The notes beneath the pieces were generated by a model that worked only from the letters and a program-made list of their open reading frames with translations, was not told where the DNA came from and did not search any database. Made by a program: the position numbers and the translations under genes. Positions 28,346 through 36,842 of a stretch of DNA of 55,321 nucleotides are shown in pieces. Source of the DNA: Gemmataceae bacterium (GTDB lineage: Bacteria; Planctomycetota; Planctomycetia; Gemmatales; Gemmataceae); NCBI GenBank assembly GCA_022616435.1, contig JAKEET010000191.1, positions 1 through 55,321 on the forward strand, given 5' to 3'. Position 1 is the stretch's first letter. Each line of letters opens with the position of its first letter.

Positions 28346-29506
28346 ATGAAAGTCCTCGTCTGCAACGCCGGGTCGAGCACGCTCAAGCTCAGCCTCTTCG
28401 AGGCTGAAGAGGAGCGCCTGCTCGCCGACGGCCTGATCGACTGGACGGCGAAGCCGGCCCGGCTGGGCTTGCGCCGTCCGGGACAGGCGGAACTCCGCGC
28501 CGAGCTGACGGTTGGCCAGCATGCGGACGCGATCTCGCGCATCCTCGATGAGTTGCAAACGATTGCCCCGATCCACGCCGTCGGCCACCGGGTGGTGCAT
28601 GGCGGCGACCGCTACTCGGCGGCGGCGCGGATCACGCCGGAGGTCAAGCGCGCGATCGACGAGCTGGCCGAGCTGGCGCCCTTGCACAACCCGCCGAGCC
28701 TGGGCTGCATCACGGCGTTCGAGAACGCCTTGCCCGGAGTGCCGCAGGTGGCCGCGTTCGACACCGCCTTTCACGCGACCTTGTCGGCGGCGGCCCGAAC
28801 CTATCCGGTGCCGCGCTCGTGGACGCGCGACCTGGGCATCCGCCGCTATGGCTTTCATGGGTTGAGTCATTCCTACTGCGCCGGCCGGGCCGCCGCGATG
28901 ATCGGCCGCACGAACGTCCGCCTGATCATCGCCCACCTGGGCAACGGCGCGTCGGTGTCGGCCGTTCGCGAGGGGGTCTGCGTCGATACCAGCATGGGCT
29001 TCACGCCGCTCGAGGGGCTGATGATGGGCACGCGCAGCGGCAGCGTCGATCCGGGTGTGCTCATCTACATGCTGCGTGAGAAAGGCCTGGATGGCGACCG
29101 GCTCGACCGCGCCCTCAATCATGAATCGGGGCTGCTGGGCGTTTCGGGAGTGTCCTCGGACATGCGCCAGGTGCTCGCCGCGGCGCCGGACAATCCGGAT
29201 GCGCGCCTGGCGGTTGACATCTACGTCCATCGCATCCGGCAAACGATCGGCGCCATGGCGGCGACATTGGGCGGCGTCGATGGCCTGGTGTTCACGGCCG
29301 GTGTGGGTGAGAATTCCGCGGAGATCCGCGAACGCGTCTGCGCGAACCTCGACTTCCTCGGCCTGGCGCTCGACCGCAGCGCCAACCGGGAGCGCAGGCC
29401 GGACGCCGACATCGCCGCGCCGGCTTCCAAGGCACGAATCCTGGTCATCGCCACGCGCGAGGACCTGACGATCGTTCGGGAAACACGAAAGTTGATCGGC
29501 TTGTAA
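28346..29506 (+). CDS. ackA: Acetate kinase
   Basis: Converts acetyl phosphate and ADP to acetate and ATP. The 386-residue protein has the ASKHA motifs LVCNAGSSTLKLSLF (4-18), VGHRVVHGGDRYS (about 79-91), VAAFDTAFHATL, RYGFHGLSHSY (about 171-181), HLGNGASVSAVREGVCVDTSMGFTPLEG and FTAGVGENSAEIRE. The ATG at 28346 is taken as the start; a GTG 12 bases upstream is in frame. It lies 24 bp ahead of phosphoketolase, whose acetyl phosphate product it would use, a textbook pairing. Confidence 0.94.
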   Translation: MKVLVCNAGSSTLKLSLFEAEEERLLADGLIDWTAKPARLGLRRPGQAELRAELTVGQHADAISRILDELQTIAPIHAVGHRVVHGGDRYSAAARITPEVKRAIDELAELAPLHNPPSLGCITAFENALPGVPQVAAFDTAFHATLSAAARTYPVPRSWTRDLGIRRYGFHGLSHSYCAGRAAAMIGRTNVRLIIAHLGNGASVSAVREGVCVDTSMGFTPLEGLMMGTRSGSVDPGVLIYMLREKGLDGDRLDRALNHESGLLGVSGVSSDMRQVLAAAPDNPDARLAVDIYVHRIRQTIGAMAATLGGVDGLVFTAGVGENSAEIRERVCANLDFLGLALDRSANRERRPDADIAAPASKARILVIATREDLTIVRETRKLIGL

Positions 29507-29530
29507 CATCTTTCAACGAAGGAGGAAGAG

Positions 29531-31948
29531 ATGACCCGTGTGGCGACCGAAAAAAAAGTGAAATCCGACGGCGCCCAGGCCGCGCCGCAAGGCTGGCTGT
29601 CCGCCGATGAGCTGCGGAAGATGCACGCCTACTGGCGCGCCTGCAACTACCTGGCCGCCGGCATGATCTATCTGCGGGACAATCCGCTGCTGCGCGAGCC
29701 CCTGAAACCCGGCCACATCAAGGTCCGCCTGCTGGGCCACTGGGGCGCCAGTCCGGGTTTGAGCTTCACCTACATCCATCTCAACCGGCTGATCAACAAG
29801 TACGACCTCAACGCCATCTTCATGGCCGGTCCCGGGCACGGCGCGCCCGGCGTGCTGGCGCCGGTCTATCTCGAAGGCGCCTATTCGGAAATCTATCCGA
29901 ACAAGGGCGAGGACATCGACGGCATGCGCGAGCTCTTCAAGGAGTTCTCGTTCCCCGGCGGCATCGGCAGCCACTGCGCGCCTGAAACGCCCGGCTCCAT
30001 TCACGAAGGCGGCGAGCTCGGCTACAGCATCTCCCACGCCTTCGGCGCCGCCTTCGACAACCCCGACCTGATCGTCTGCGTCGTGGCCGGCGACGGCGAA
30101 TCGGAAACCGGCCCGCTGGCCACGTCCTGGCATTCGACCAAGTTCCTCAACCCGATCCGCGACGGCGCGGTGCTGCCGGTCCTGCACCTCAACGGCTACA
30201 AGATCAACAACCCCACGCTGCTCGCGCGCATCACGCACGAAGAGCTGGAAAGCCTGTTCAAGGGCTACGGCTGGACACCGCACTTCGTCGAAGGCGACGA
30301 TCCCGAGGTCATGCACCAGAAGATGGCGGCAACCATGGAAGAGTGCGTGACGGAGATTCGCCGCATTCAACAGGAGGCGCGCACCAACGGCAAGTTCACC
30401 CGGCCGCGCTGGCCGATGATCGTGCTCCGCAGCCCCAAGGGGTGGACCGGACCGAAGGAAGTCGACGGCCGCAAGGTCGAAGGCTACTGGCGGTCGCACC
30501 AGGTGCCGCTGTCGGGCCTGCACGACAACCCGGCGCACATGAAGCAACTGCAGGACTGGCTCAAGAGCTACAAGCCCGAGGAGCTGTTCGACGAGAGCGG
30601 CCGGCTGATTCCAGAGCTGAGGGCGCTCGCTCCCAAGGGGCCGCGGCGCATGGGGGCCAATCCGCACGCCAACGGCGGCTTGCTGCGCAAGGCGCTGCGC
30701 CTGCCGGACTTCCGCGACTACGCCATCAAGTTGGACAAGCCCGGCACGATCACCGCCGAAAACACGCGCCCGCTGGGCCAGTTCCTGCGCGACATCATGC
30801 GCAAGAACATGACCAACTTCCGCGTCTTCGGCCCGGATGAGAACACGTCGAACAAGCTCGACGCCGTGTACGAGGTCAGCAAGAAGCTATGGCTCGCCGA
30901 CTACCTGCCGGAAGACGCCGACGGCGGCCAGCTCTCGACCGACGGCCGGGTGCTGGAGATGCTCTCCGAGCACACGCTGGAGGGCTGGCTGGAAGGATAC
31001 TTGCTGACCGGCCGGCACGGCTTCTTCTCGACGTACGAGGCCTTCGTGCACGTCATCGATTCGATGTTCAACCAGCACGCCAAGTGGCTGGCGATCTGCA
31101 ACGAGCTGCCGTGGCGGGCGCCGGTGTCGTCGCTCAACCTGCTCATCACCTCGACGGTGTGGCGGCAGGATCACAACGGCTTCACGCACCAGGATCCCGG
31201 TTTCCTCGACGTGGTGGTCAACAAGAGCCCGAGCGTGTGCCGCATCTATCTGCCGCCGGACGTGAACTCGCTGCTCAGCGTGGCCAACCATTGCTTGAAG
31301 AGCACGAACTACATCAACGTGATCGTTTCCGACAAGCAGAAGCACCTGCAGTACATGAGCATGGATGACGCCATCGCCCACTGCACCAAGGGGGTCAGCA
31401 TCTGGGACAAGGCCAGCAACGACCAGGGGACCGAACCCGACGTGGTCATGGCCTGCGCCGGCGACATCCCCACCAAGGAGGCGCTGGCGGCGGTGGTGAT
31501 GCTGCGCGAGTTCTTCCCCAGCCTCAAGATCCGCTTCATCAACGTCGTGGACCTGTTCAAGCTCACGCCGGCCAGCGAGCACCCGCACGGCCTCTCCGAC
31601 CGCGATTTCGACAGCCTGTTCACCGTGGACAAGCCGATCATCTTCAACTTCCACGGCTATCCGTGGCTGATCCATCGGCTCGCTTACCGGCGCACCAACC
31701 ACAAGAACATGCACGTCCGCGGCTACAAGGAAAAGGGCAACATCAACACGCCGCTCGACCTGGCCGTCCAGAACCAGATCGACCGCTTCAGCCTGGCCAT
31801 GGACGTGATCGACCGGGTGCCGGCGCTGCACGTCGCCGGCGCTCACGCCAAGGAGAAGCTGCGCAACATGCAGCTCGAATGCCAGCACTACGCCTACGAG
31901 CACGGCGTCGACAAGCCCGAGATCGATCAGTGGAAGTGGCCCCATTGA
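29531..31948 (+). CDS. xpk: Phosphoketolase (xylulose-5-phosphate/fructose-6-phosphate)
   Basis: Thiamine diphosphate enzyme that splits xylulose 5-phosphate (and often fructose 6-phosphate) with phosphate into acetyl phosphate and glyceraldehyde 3-phosphate (or erythrose 4-phosphate). The 805 residues fit the family. Seen are LLGHWGASPGLSF (about 67), GPGHGAPG near 99-106 with the catalytic histidine, SHAFGAAFDNPDL, the ThDP motif GDGESETGPLATSWH near 186, and C-terminal TGRHGFFSTYEAFVHVIDSM and RQDHNGFTHQDPGF. GGAGG lies 7-10 bases before the ATG. Whether it accepts F6P, as a carbon-conserving cycle would require, cannot be told. Confidence 0.96.
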   Translation: MTRVATEKKVKSDGAQAAPQGWLSADELRKMHAYWRACNYLAAGMIYLRDNPLLREPLKPGHIKVRLLGHWGASPGLSFTYIHLNRLINKYDLNAIFMAGPGHGAPGVLAPVYLEGAYSEIYPNKGEDIDGMRELFKEFSFPGGIGSHCAPETPGSIHEGGELGYSISHAFGAAFDNPDLIVCVVAGDGESETGPLATSWHSTKFLNPIRDGAVLPVLHLNGYKINNPTLLARITHEELESLFKGYGWTPHFVEGDDPEVMHQKMAATMEECVTEIRRIQQEARTNGKFTRPRWPMIVLRSPKGWTGPKEVDGRKVEGYWRSHQVPLSGLHDNPAHMKQLQDWLKSYKPEELFDESGRLIPELRALAPKGPRRMGANPHANGGLLRKALRLPDFRDYAIKLDKPGTITAENTRPLGQFLRDIMRKNMTNFRVFGPDENTSNKLDAVYEVSKKLWLADYLPEDADGGQLSTDGRVLEMLSEHTLEGWLEGYLLTGRHGFFSTYEAFVHVIDSMFNQHAKWLAICNELPWRAPVSSLNLLITSTVWRQDHNGFTHQDPGFLDVVVNKSPSVCRIYLPPDVNSLLSVANHCLKSTNYINVIVSDKQKHLQYMSMDDAIAHCTKGVSIWDKASNDQGTEPDVVMACAGDIPTKEALAAVVMLREFFPSLKIRFINVVDLFKLTPASEHPHGLSDRDFDSLFTVDKPIIFNFHGYPWLIHRLAYRRTNHKNMHVRGYKEKGNINTPLDLAVQNQIDRFSLAMDVIDRVPALHVAGAHAKEKLRNMQLECQHYAYEHGVDKPEIDQWKWPH

Positions 31949-31962
31949 TTGGAACACAGAAC

Positions 31963-32035
31963 CCTGGAACACTGATCTTCGCTTTGCGGATTAGTGTGGA
32001 TGAGCGCGGATTAGCGTTCCAGGCGTCTTTTTTTT
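31963..32035 (+). terminator. Possible stem-loop with T-run after xpk
   Basis: CCTGGAAC at 31963-31970 pairs with GTTCCAGG at 32016-32023; eight T follow at 32028-32035. The loop is long (45 bases, containing GCGGATTAG repeated), so the stem is weak. The T-run abuts the ribosome binding site of the next gene. It may be a partial terminator or just repeat-derived sequence. Confidence 0.25.
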
Positions 32036-32048
32036 GGAGGATTTGATC

Positions 32049-32699
32049 ATGAGCGACATCAGCAGCCTGGCCAATCAGCTCGACGCGGAGTTCACCGCCG
32101 TCGCCGAGAAGGTCAAGAAGTTCCAGACTTCGCAGATCGAACAGCACAAGGGCCGCCAGCAGCGCATGGAGCAGCTCGGCAAGCTGTTCAACGACCTGGC
32201 CGAGATCTGGCGGCCGCGCCTGGAGCTTCTGACGACGAAGTTCGGCGACCGCGTCAAGGTGACGCCGCGGATCGTGCCGTCGACGCGGGAGGCGACCTTC
32301 CAGTTTCAGTCGACGATGGCGAGGATCAACCTCAAGTTCTCCGCGTATACCGACCGGGACGTGGAGAAGTTGATCCTGAGCTACGACCTGGAGATCCTGC
32401 CGATCCTGATGCGTTACACGCCGCACGCCGAGATCGAATTCCCGCTGGGCGCGGTCGACAAGGAGGCCGTCGCGAAATGGATGGACGAACGGATCGTGGA
32501 ATTCGTGCGCACCTACCTCGCGCTGGGAGAGAACGATTGGTACTTGAAGGATCACATGGTGGAAGATCCGATTGCGCACGTGCGGTTCCCCAAGATGGCG
32601 GCCGGCGCCACGCTCGAGTGGCAGGGGCAGAAGTACTACTTTGTCGGCGATGAGACGCGCCGCGAGTTCGCACAGAAGAACAAGATCGCGATTGCGTAG
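32049..32699 (+). CDS. Unknown protein with a cysteine-less YHS-like C-terminus
   Basis: 216 residues, not a named family that I recognise. Residues 1-50 look like a charged helix or coiled coil. The middle contains beta strands (VKVTPRIVPSTREATFQFQS). The end reads EDPIAHVRFPKMAAGATLEW, then YYFVGDETRREF. It can be laid over the YHS metal-binding pattern (DPVCGM...AA...EYxGxxYYFCSxxCxxxF), but every metal-binding cysteine is replaced. GGAGG lies 8 bases before the ATG. Its place between phosphoketolase and PPK2 suggests a role tied to this pathway, possibly structural or regulatory; this is inference only. Confidence 0.7.
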   Translation: MSDISSLANQLDAEFTAVAEKVKKFQTSQIEQHKGRQQRMEQLGKLFNDLAEIWRPRLELLTTKFGDRVKVTPRIVPSTREATFQFQSTMARINLKFSAYTDRDVEKLILSYDLEILPILMRYTPHAEIEFPLGAVDKEAVAKWMDERIVEFVRTYLALGENDWYLKDHMVEDPIAHVRFPKMAAGATLEWQGQKYYFVGDETRREFAQKNKIAIA

Positions 32700-32755
32700 C
32701 GGCTTCGCCAAGTGCGGCTTCGCGTGCGGCTTCGCCAAGTGCGGCTTCGCCAAGT
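32699..32755. repeat. 15-bp minisatellite before ppk2
   Basis: GCGGCTTCGCCAAGT occurs at 32699-32713, 32726-32740 and 32741-32755, with a shortened 12-base unit at 32714-32725. The array starts at the last base of the upstream stop codon and ends just before the ppk2 ribosome binding site. Confidence 0.9.
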
Positions 32756-32767
32756 CAGGAGAATGTG

Positions 32768-33580
32768 ATGTCGAAGAACAACCATGATGACGACTCCGCG
32801 CCGCGGATGAAGCGCAAGCAATACGAGAAGGAGCTGCGGAAGCTGCAAACGGAGCTGTGCCGGTTGCAGGAGTGGGTCGTTCACAAGGGCCTGCGCGTCC
32901 TCGTGGTCTTCGAGGGCCGCGATACGGCCGGCAAGGGCGGCACCATCAAGGCGCTCATGGAGCGCGTCAGCCCGCGGGTGTTTCGCCTGGTGGCGTTGCC
33001 GGCCCCGTCCGACCGGGAGAAGACCCAGCTCTACGTGCAACGCTACATCCAGCATTTTCCGGCGGCCGGCGAAGTCGTGATCTTCGACCGCAGCTGGTAC
33101 AACCGGGCCGGCGTCGAGTACGTCATGGAATTCTGCACGAAGGAGCAGTACAAGGAGTTCGTGGAGAACTGCCCCAAGTTCGAGAGCCATATCGTCAAGG
33201 CCGGCATCATCCTGGTCAAGTTCTGGCTGGAGGTGGGCCCGGAGGAGCAGCGGAAGCGCTTCGAGGCGCGGATCGAGGACCCCTTGCGGCAGTGGAAGCT
33301 GAGCCCGATGGACATCGAGTCGTACCCGCGCTGGTACGCCTATTCCCGCGCCCGCGACACGATGCTGGAGGCCAGCGATACCAAGGACGCGCCCTGGCAC
33401 CTCGTCCGCTCGGACGACAAGCGCAAGGCGCGCTTGAACTGCATCGCCCACCTTCTCGAGCTTATCCCGTACAAGAAGGTGTCCAGGGAAGAGGTCAAGC
33501 TCCCGAAACGATCGACCAAGGACGAGTATGACGATCAGGCCACGCTCAAGGGGCGGAACTTCGTGCCCGAGAGATACTAG
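32768..33580 (+). CDS. ppk2: Polyphosphate kinase 2 (PPK2 family)
   Basis: PPK2 enzymes move phosphate from polyphosphate to nucleotides, usually making NTP from NDP. The 270-residue protein has Walker A EGRDTAGKGGTIKAL (49-63), the lid region, and Walker B VVIFDRSWYNRAGVEYVM (103-120) with Asp107. FWLEVGPEEQRKRFEARIEDPLRQWKLSPMD is the family's C-terminal helix region. This single-domain form resembles the class making ATP or GTP from diphosphates; which nucleotide is preferred is not shown. CAGGAG precedes the ATG. With the polyphosphate glucokinase two genes downstream it points to polyphosphate as the energy store. Confidence 0.93.
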   Translation: MSKNNHDDDSAPRMKRKQYEKELRKLQTELCRLQEWVVHKGLRVLVVFEGRDTAGKGGTIKALMERVSPRVFRLVALPAPSDREKTQLYVQRYIQHFPAAGEVVIFDRSWYNRAGVEYVMEFCTKEQYKEFVENCPKFESHIVKAGIILVKFWLEVGPEEQRKRFEARIEDPLRQWKLSPMDIESYPRWYAYSRARDTMLEASDTKDAPWHLVRSDDKRKARLNCIAHLLELIPYKKVSREEVKLPKRSTKDEYDDQATLKGRNFVPERY

Positions 33581-33607
33581 GCACTCGAACAAGCCCGAAG
33601 GCAGCCC

Positions 33608-34420
33608 ATGACCTGGAAGCAACGACACGCGCTGCGACGGTATCTGCGGTCGTCCCTGTGGCCGATCCCGATGGCATGCATGGCGCTGGCGCTGGTCGCG
33701 GTTCACTTGACATTCTGGATCGACGCGGAGACCGGCTGGACGCTCGACATCAGCGTGGACGCGGCGCGGGTCCTCATCAGCACGCTCGAAGGCTCGTTGC
33801 TGGCGTTCATCGTCTTCATCTTCTCATTCCTGCTGGTGGCGGTGCAGCTGGCCAGCGCTCAGTTCTCCCCGCGGGTCATCGCCCGGATCTTTCGGGATCC
33901 GTTCACGAAGGCGGCGCTGGGCGTTTTCGTGTTCGACTACACCTATTCGCTGGTGGTCCTGGGCCGGCTGGAACATCCGGTCCCCATGGTGACCGGCATG
34001 GTCTGCGGCTACGGCACCCTGGCGTGCCTGGCCGTGTTCTTGTTCCTCATCGACCGGCTTGGCAAGGAGCTGCGGCCGGTGCGCATCCTGGCCGGCGTCG
34101 CCGCCGAGGGGCGCAAGGTGATCCGCAGCACCTATCCCCAGCTCATCACGGCGAGCCGTTCGCGGCCGCCGGTGGAGACGGGTTCTTTGGGCATGCCGTC
34201 ACGGGTGCTCGTCCATCGCGGCCAGAGCGGCGTCATGCTCGCCTTTGATGACGAGGGTCTCCTGAAGCTTGCCCACGACGCCGATTGCATCATCGAGCTC
34301 GTGCCCCAGGTCGGCGACTTCATCGCGACCGACGATCCGCTCATCCGCGTCTACGGGTCCGGACACAACGGTCGACCGACCCAGCCGAGCAAGGAGGCGT
34401 CGCGCCCAGACCATCCATAA
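33608..34420 (+). CDS. DUF2254 membrane protein, short form
   Basis: Predicted inner-membrane protein of 270 residues. Hydrophobic segments are near 17-38 (PIPMACMALALVAVHLTFWI), 57-82 (LEGSLLAFIVFIFSFLLVAVQLA), 103-120 and 125-150. The ASAQFSPRVIARIFRDPFTK block following the second helix is a DUF2254 hallmark. The soluble part ends LVPQVGDFIATDDPLIRVYG, about where full-length relatives (usually around 400 residues or more) continue, so the last part of the family domain is missing. Function of DUF2254 is unknown. It sits 27 bp after ppk2 and 10 bp before the glucokinase gene, so it is clearly within the operon. Confidence 0.75.
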   Translation: MTWKQRHALRRYLRSSLWPIPMACMALALVAVHLTFWIDAETGWTLDISVDAARVLISTLEGSLLAFIVFIFSFLLVAVQLASAQFSPRVIARIFRDPFTKAALGVFVFDYTYSLVVLGRLEHPVPMVTGMVCGYGTLACLAVFLFLIDRLGKELRPVRILAGVAAEGRKVIRSTYPQLITASRSRPPVETGSLGMPSRVLVHRGQSGVMLAFDDEGLLKLAHDADCIIELVPQVGDFIATDDPLIRVYGSGHNGRPTQPSKEASRPDHP

Positions 34421-34430
34421 AGGGGTTCTC

Positions 34431-35117
34431 ATGAACGTGCTCGTTGTCGATGTCGGCGGGACCAACGTCAAGATTCTCGCCATGGGGGAAGCCGAGCCTC
34501 GGAAGTTCCCGTCCGGGCCGGAGATGACGCCGGAACAAATGGTCGCCGGCGTCAAGGAGCTGGCCGGCGACTGGAAGTATGACGCGGTGTCGATCGGCTA
34601 CCCCGGCCGGGTTCAGCGCGGGCGGATCGTCGCCGACCCGCACAACCTCGCCGCGGGCTGGGTGGGATTCGACTTCGAGGCGGCGTTCGGGCGCCCCGTC
34701 AAGATTCTCAACGACGCGGCGCTGCAGGCCCTGGGCAGCTATCAGGGCGGGCTGCTGCTGTTCCTGGGATTGGGCACCGGCCTCGGCTCCGCGCTGATCG
34801 CGGACGGCGTGGTGGTGCCGCTCGAGCTGGCCCATCTCCCGTATCGAAAGGGAACCTACGAAAACTACCTGGGCGACCGCGGACGCAAGCGGCTCGGCAA
34901 GAAGAAATGGCGGCAACACGTGGACCTCGTGGTCTCACGCCTGCTGGAAGCCATCCATCCTGACGATGTTGTCCTCGGCGGCGGCAACGCGAAGAACCTC
35001 AAGGAAATGCCCCCCGGCTGCCGGCTGGGCGACAACGCGTTCGCGTTCCTCGGAGGCTTCCGCCTCTGGGACGATGAGCGCCGGCCGCTGACGCTGGCCA
35101 AGACAGGCACCCACTAA
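34431..35117 (+). CDS. ppgK: Polyphosphate glucokinase (ROK family)
   Basis: Phosphorylates glucose with polyphosphate (or ATP). The 228-residue ROK protein has phosphate-1 motif VVDVGGTNVKILAMG (5-19), AVSIGYPGRVQRGRI, the catalytic NDAALQALGSY region near 97, and phosphate-2 LGLGTGLGSALI near 112. ELAHLPYRKGTYENYLG follows where ATP-specific ROK kinases carry a zinc-binding CxCGxxGC motif; that motif is absent, as in polyphosphate glucokinases. Location two genes after ppk2 supports the polyphosphate assignment; ATP use is not excluded. Confidence 0.88.
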   Translation: MNVLVVDVGGTNVKILAMGEAEPRKFPSGPEMTPEQMVAGVKELAGDWKYDAVSIGYPGRVQRGRIVADPHNLAAGWVGFDFEAAFGRPVKILNDAALQALGSYQGGLLLFLGLGTGLGSALIADGVVVPLELAHLPYRKGTYENYLGDRGRKRLGKKKWRQHVDLVVSRLLEAIHPDDVVLGGGNAKNLKEMPPGCRLGDNAFAFLGGFRLWDDERRPLTLAKTGTH

Positions 35118-35137
35118 CCACACCGAGGAGACGGAAC

Positions 35138-36781
35138 ATGCCCGCAGCCACCCAGCCACTCACGGCACGGCCCGCGTGGAAGGCCCTCGAAGCCCACCAT
35201 CAGAAGGTTCGCAGCGTCCATCTCCGCACGCTGTTCGCGGAGGACGCCACGCGCGGCGAGCGGCTGACGGTCGAGGCGGTCGGCCTGTTTCTCGATTACT
35301 CGAAGAACCGCGTCACCGACGAAACGGTGAAGCTCCTGGTGCAGCTCGCGGACGAATCGAGCCTGCGCGGCCGGATCGACGCGATGTTCCGCGGCGACAA
35401 GATCAACATCACCGAGAACCGGGCCGTGCTGCACACCGCGCTGCGGGCGCCGCGCGGCGCCGCCATCACGGTGGACGGCGCGAACATCGTCCCCAAGGTC
35501 CACGCGGTGCTCGATCGGATGGCGGACTTTGCCAATCGGGTCCGCGGCGGCGCCTGGGTCGGCCACACCGGCAAACGCATCCGCGCCATCGTCAACATCG
35601 GCATCGGCGGTTCCGATCTCGGCCCGGTGATGGCTTACGAGGCCCTGAAGGCCTACAGCGACCGGACCCTGAATTTCCGGTTCGTTTCCAATGTTGACAG
35701 CACCGACTTCGTGGAAGCCACCCGCGACCTCGATCCGGCCGAGACATTGTTCATCGTGTCCTCGAAGACCTTCACGACGCAGGAGACCATGACCAACGCC
35801 CAAAGCGCGCGCGACTGGTCGCTCCGGGGCCTGGGCGGCGATCCCCGGGCGGTGGCCAGGCACTTCGCCGCGGTCTCGACCAATGCCGCCAAGGTCGCCG
35901 AGTTCGGCATCGACACCGCCAACATGTTCGAGTTCTGGGACTGGGTCGGCGGGCGCTATTCCATGCTCTCGGCCATCGGGCTGTCGACGATGCTGGCCAT
36001 CGGCCCCGATCACTTTCGCGCCATGCTCGACGGGGCCCACGAGCTCGACGAGCATTACCGCACGGCCCCGTTCGACAAGAACCTGCCGGCGCTCATGGGG
36101 CTCTTGACCCTGTGGTATGCCGACTTCTTCGGCGTGCAGACGGTCGCGGTCCTGCCCTACGAGCAGTACCTGAAGCGCTTCCCGGCCTACTTGCAGCAGA
36201 TGATCATGGAGAGCAACGGCAAGTATGTCACGCTCGATGGGACCAGGGTCCCCTGCGACACCAGCCCCGTCTACTGGGGCGAGCCGGGGACCAACGGCCA
36301 GCACTCCTTCTATCAATTGATCCACCAGGGCACCCGGCTCATCCCGTGCGACTTCATCGCCTTCGTCGAGACGCTCAATCCGCTGGGCCGGCACCACGAC
36401 CTGCTGCTCGCCAACGTCTTCGCCCAGGCCGAGGCGCTCGCCTTCGGCAAGACCGCCGACGAGGTCAAGGCCGATGGGACGCCGGACTGGCTCGTGCCGC
36501 ACCGCGTTTTTGAAGGCAATCGGCCGTCGACCATGATCCTGGCCCAGAAGCTGACGCCGGCAACGCTCGGCAAGCTGGTCGCCCTCTACGAACACGCGGT
36601 GTTCACGCAGAGCTGCATCTGGAACATCGACGCGTTCGACCAGTGGGGCGTCGAGCTGGGCAAGGTGCTGGCCCAGCGCATCGTTCCGGAGCTGGAAGGC
36701 AAGGACGAGCCCAGGCTCGGCCATGACAGCTCCACGAACAACCTGATCCGGCGGTGCCGGAAGGCGAAGAGTCGTGGTTGA
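35138..36781 (+). CDS. pgi: Glucose-6-phosphate isomerase
   Basis: Interconverts glucose 6-phosphate and fructose 6-phosphate. The 547-residue protein has NIGIGGSDLGPVMAYEAL (about 150-167), VSSKTFTTQETMTNA (about 206-220), GGRYSMLSAIG, and the signature WGEPGTNGQHSFYQLIHQGT near 380-399 with the catalytic glutamate; the catalytic lysine region NIDAFDQWGVELGK is near 497-510. Full length. It stands 20 bp after the glucokinase gene and supplies F6P to phosphoketolase and transaldolase/transketolase. Confidence 0.96.
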   Translation: MPAATQPLTARPAWKALEAHHQKVRSVHLRTLFAEDATRGERLTVEAVGLFLDYSKNRVTDETVKLLVQLADESSLRGRIDAMFRGDKINITENRAVLHTALRAPRGAAITVDGANIVPKVHAVLDRMADFANRVRGGAWVGHTGKRIRAIVNIGIGGSDLGPVMAYEALKAYSDRTLNFRFVSNVDSTDFVEATRDLDPAETLFIVSSKTFTTQETMTNAQSARDWSLRGLGGDPRAVARHFAAVSTNAAKVAEFGIDTANMFEFWDWVGGRYSMLSAIGLSTMLAIGPDHFRAMLDGAHELDEHYRTAPFDKNLPALMGLLTLWYADFFGVQTVAVLPYEQYLKRFPAYLQQMIMESNGKYVTLDGTRVPCDTSPVYWGEPGTNGQHSFYQLIHQGTRLIPCDFIAFVETLNPLGRHHDLLLANVFAQAEALAFGKTADEVKADGTPDWLVPHRVFEGNRPSTMILAQKLTPATLGKLVALYEHAVFTQSCIWNIDAFDQWGVELGKVLAQRIVPELEGKDEPRLGHDSSTNNLIRRCRKAKSRG

Positions 36782-36842
36782 ACCTCGGCACGGGAACAAG
36801 AAACATAAACGATTCCAGGGAAGCTGCCCGGGGGCCGCCGCC

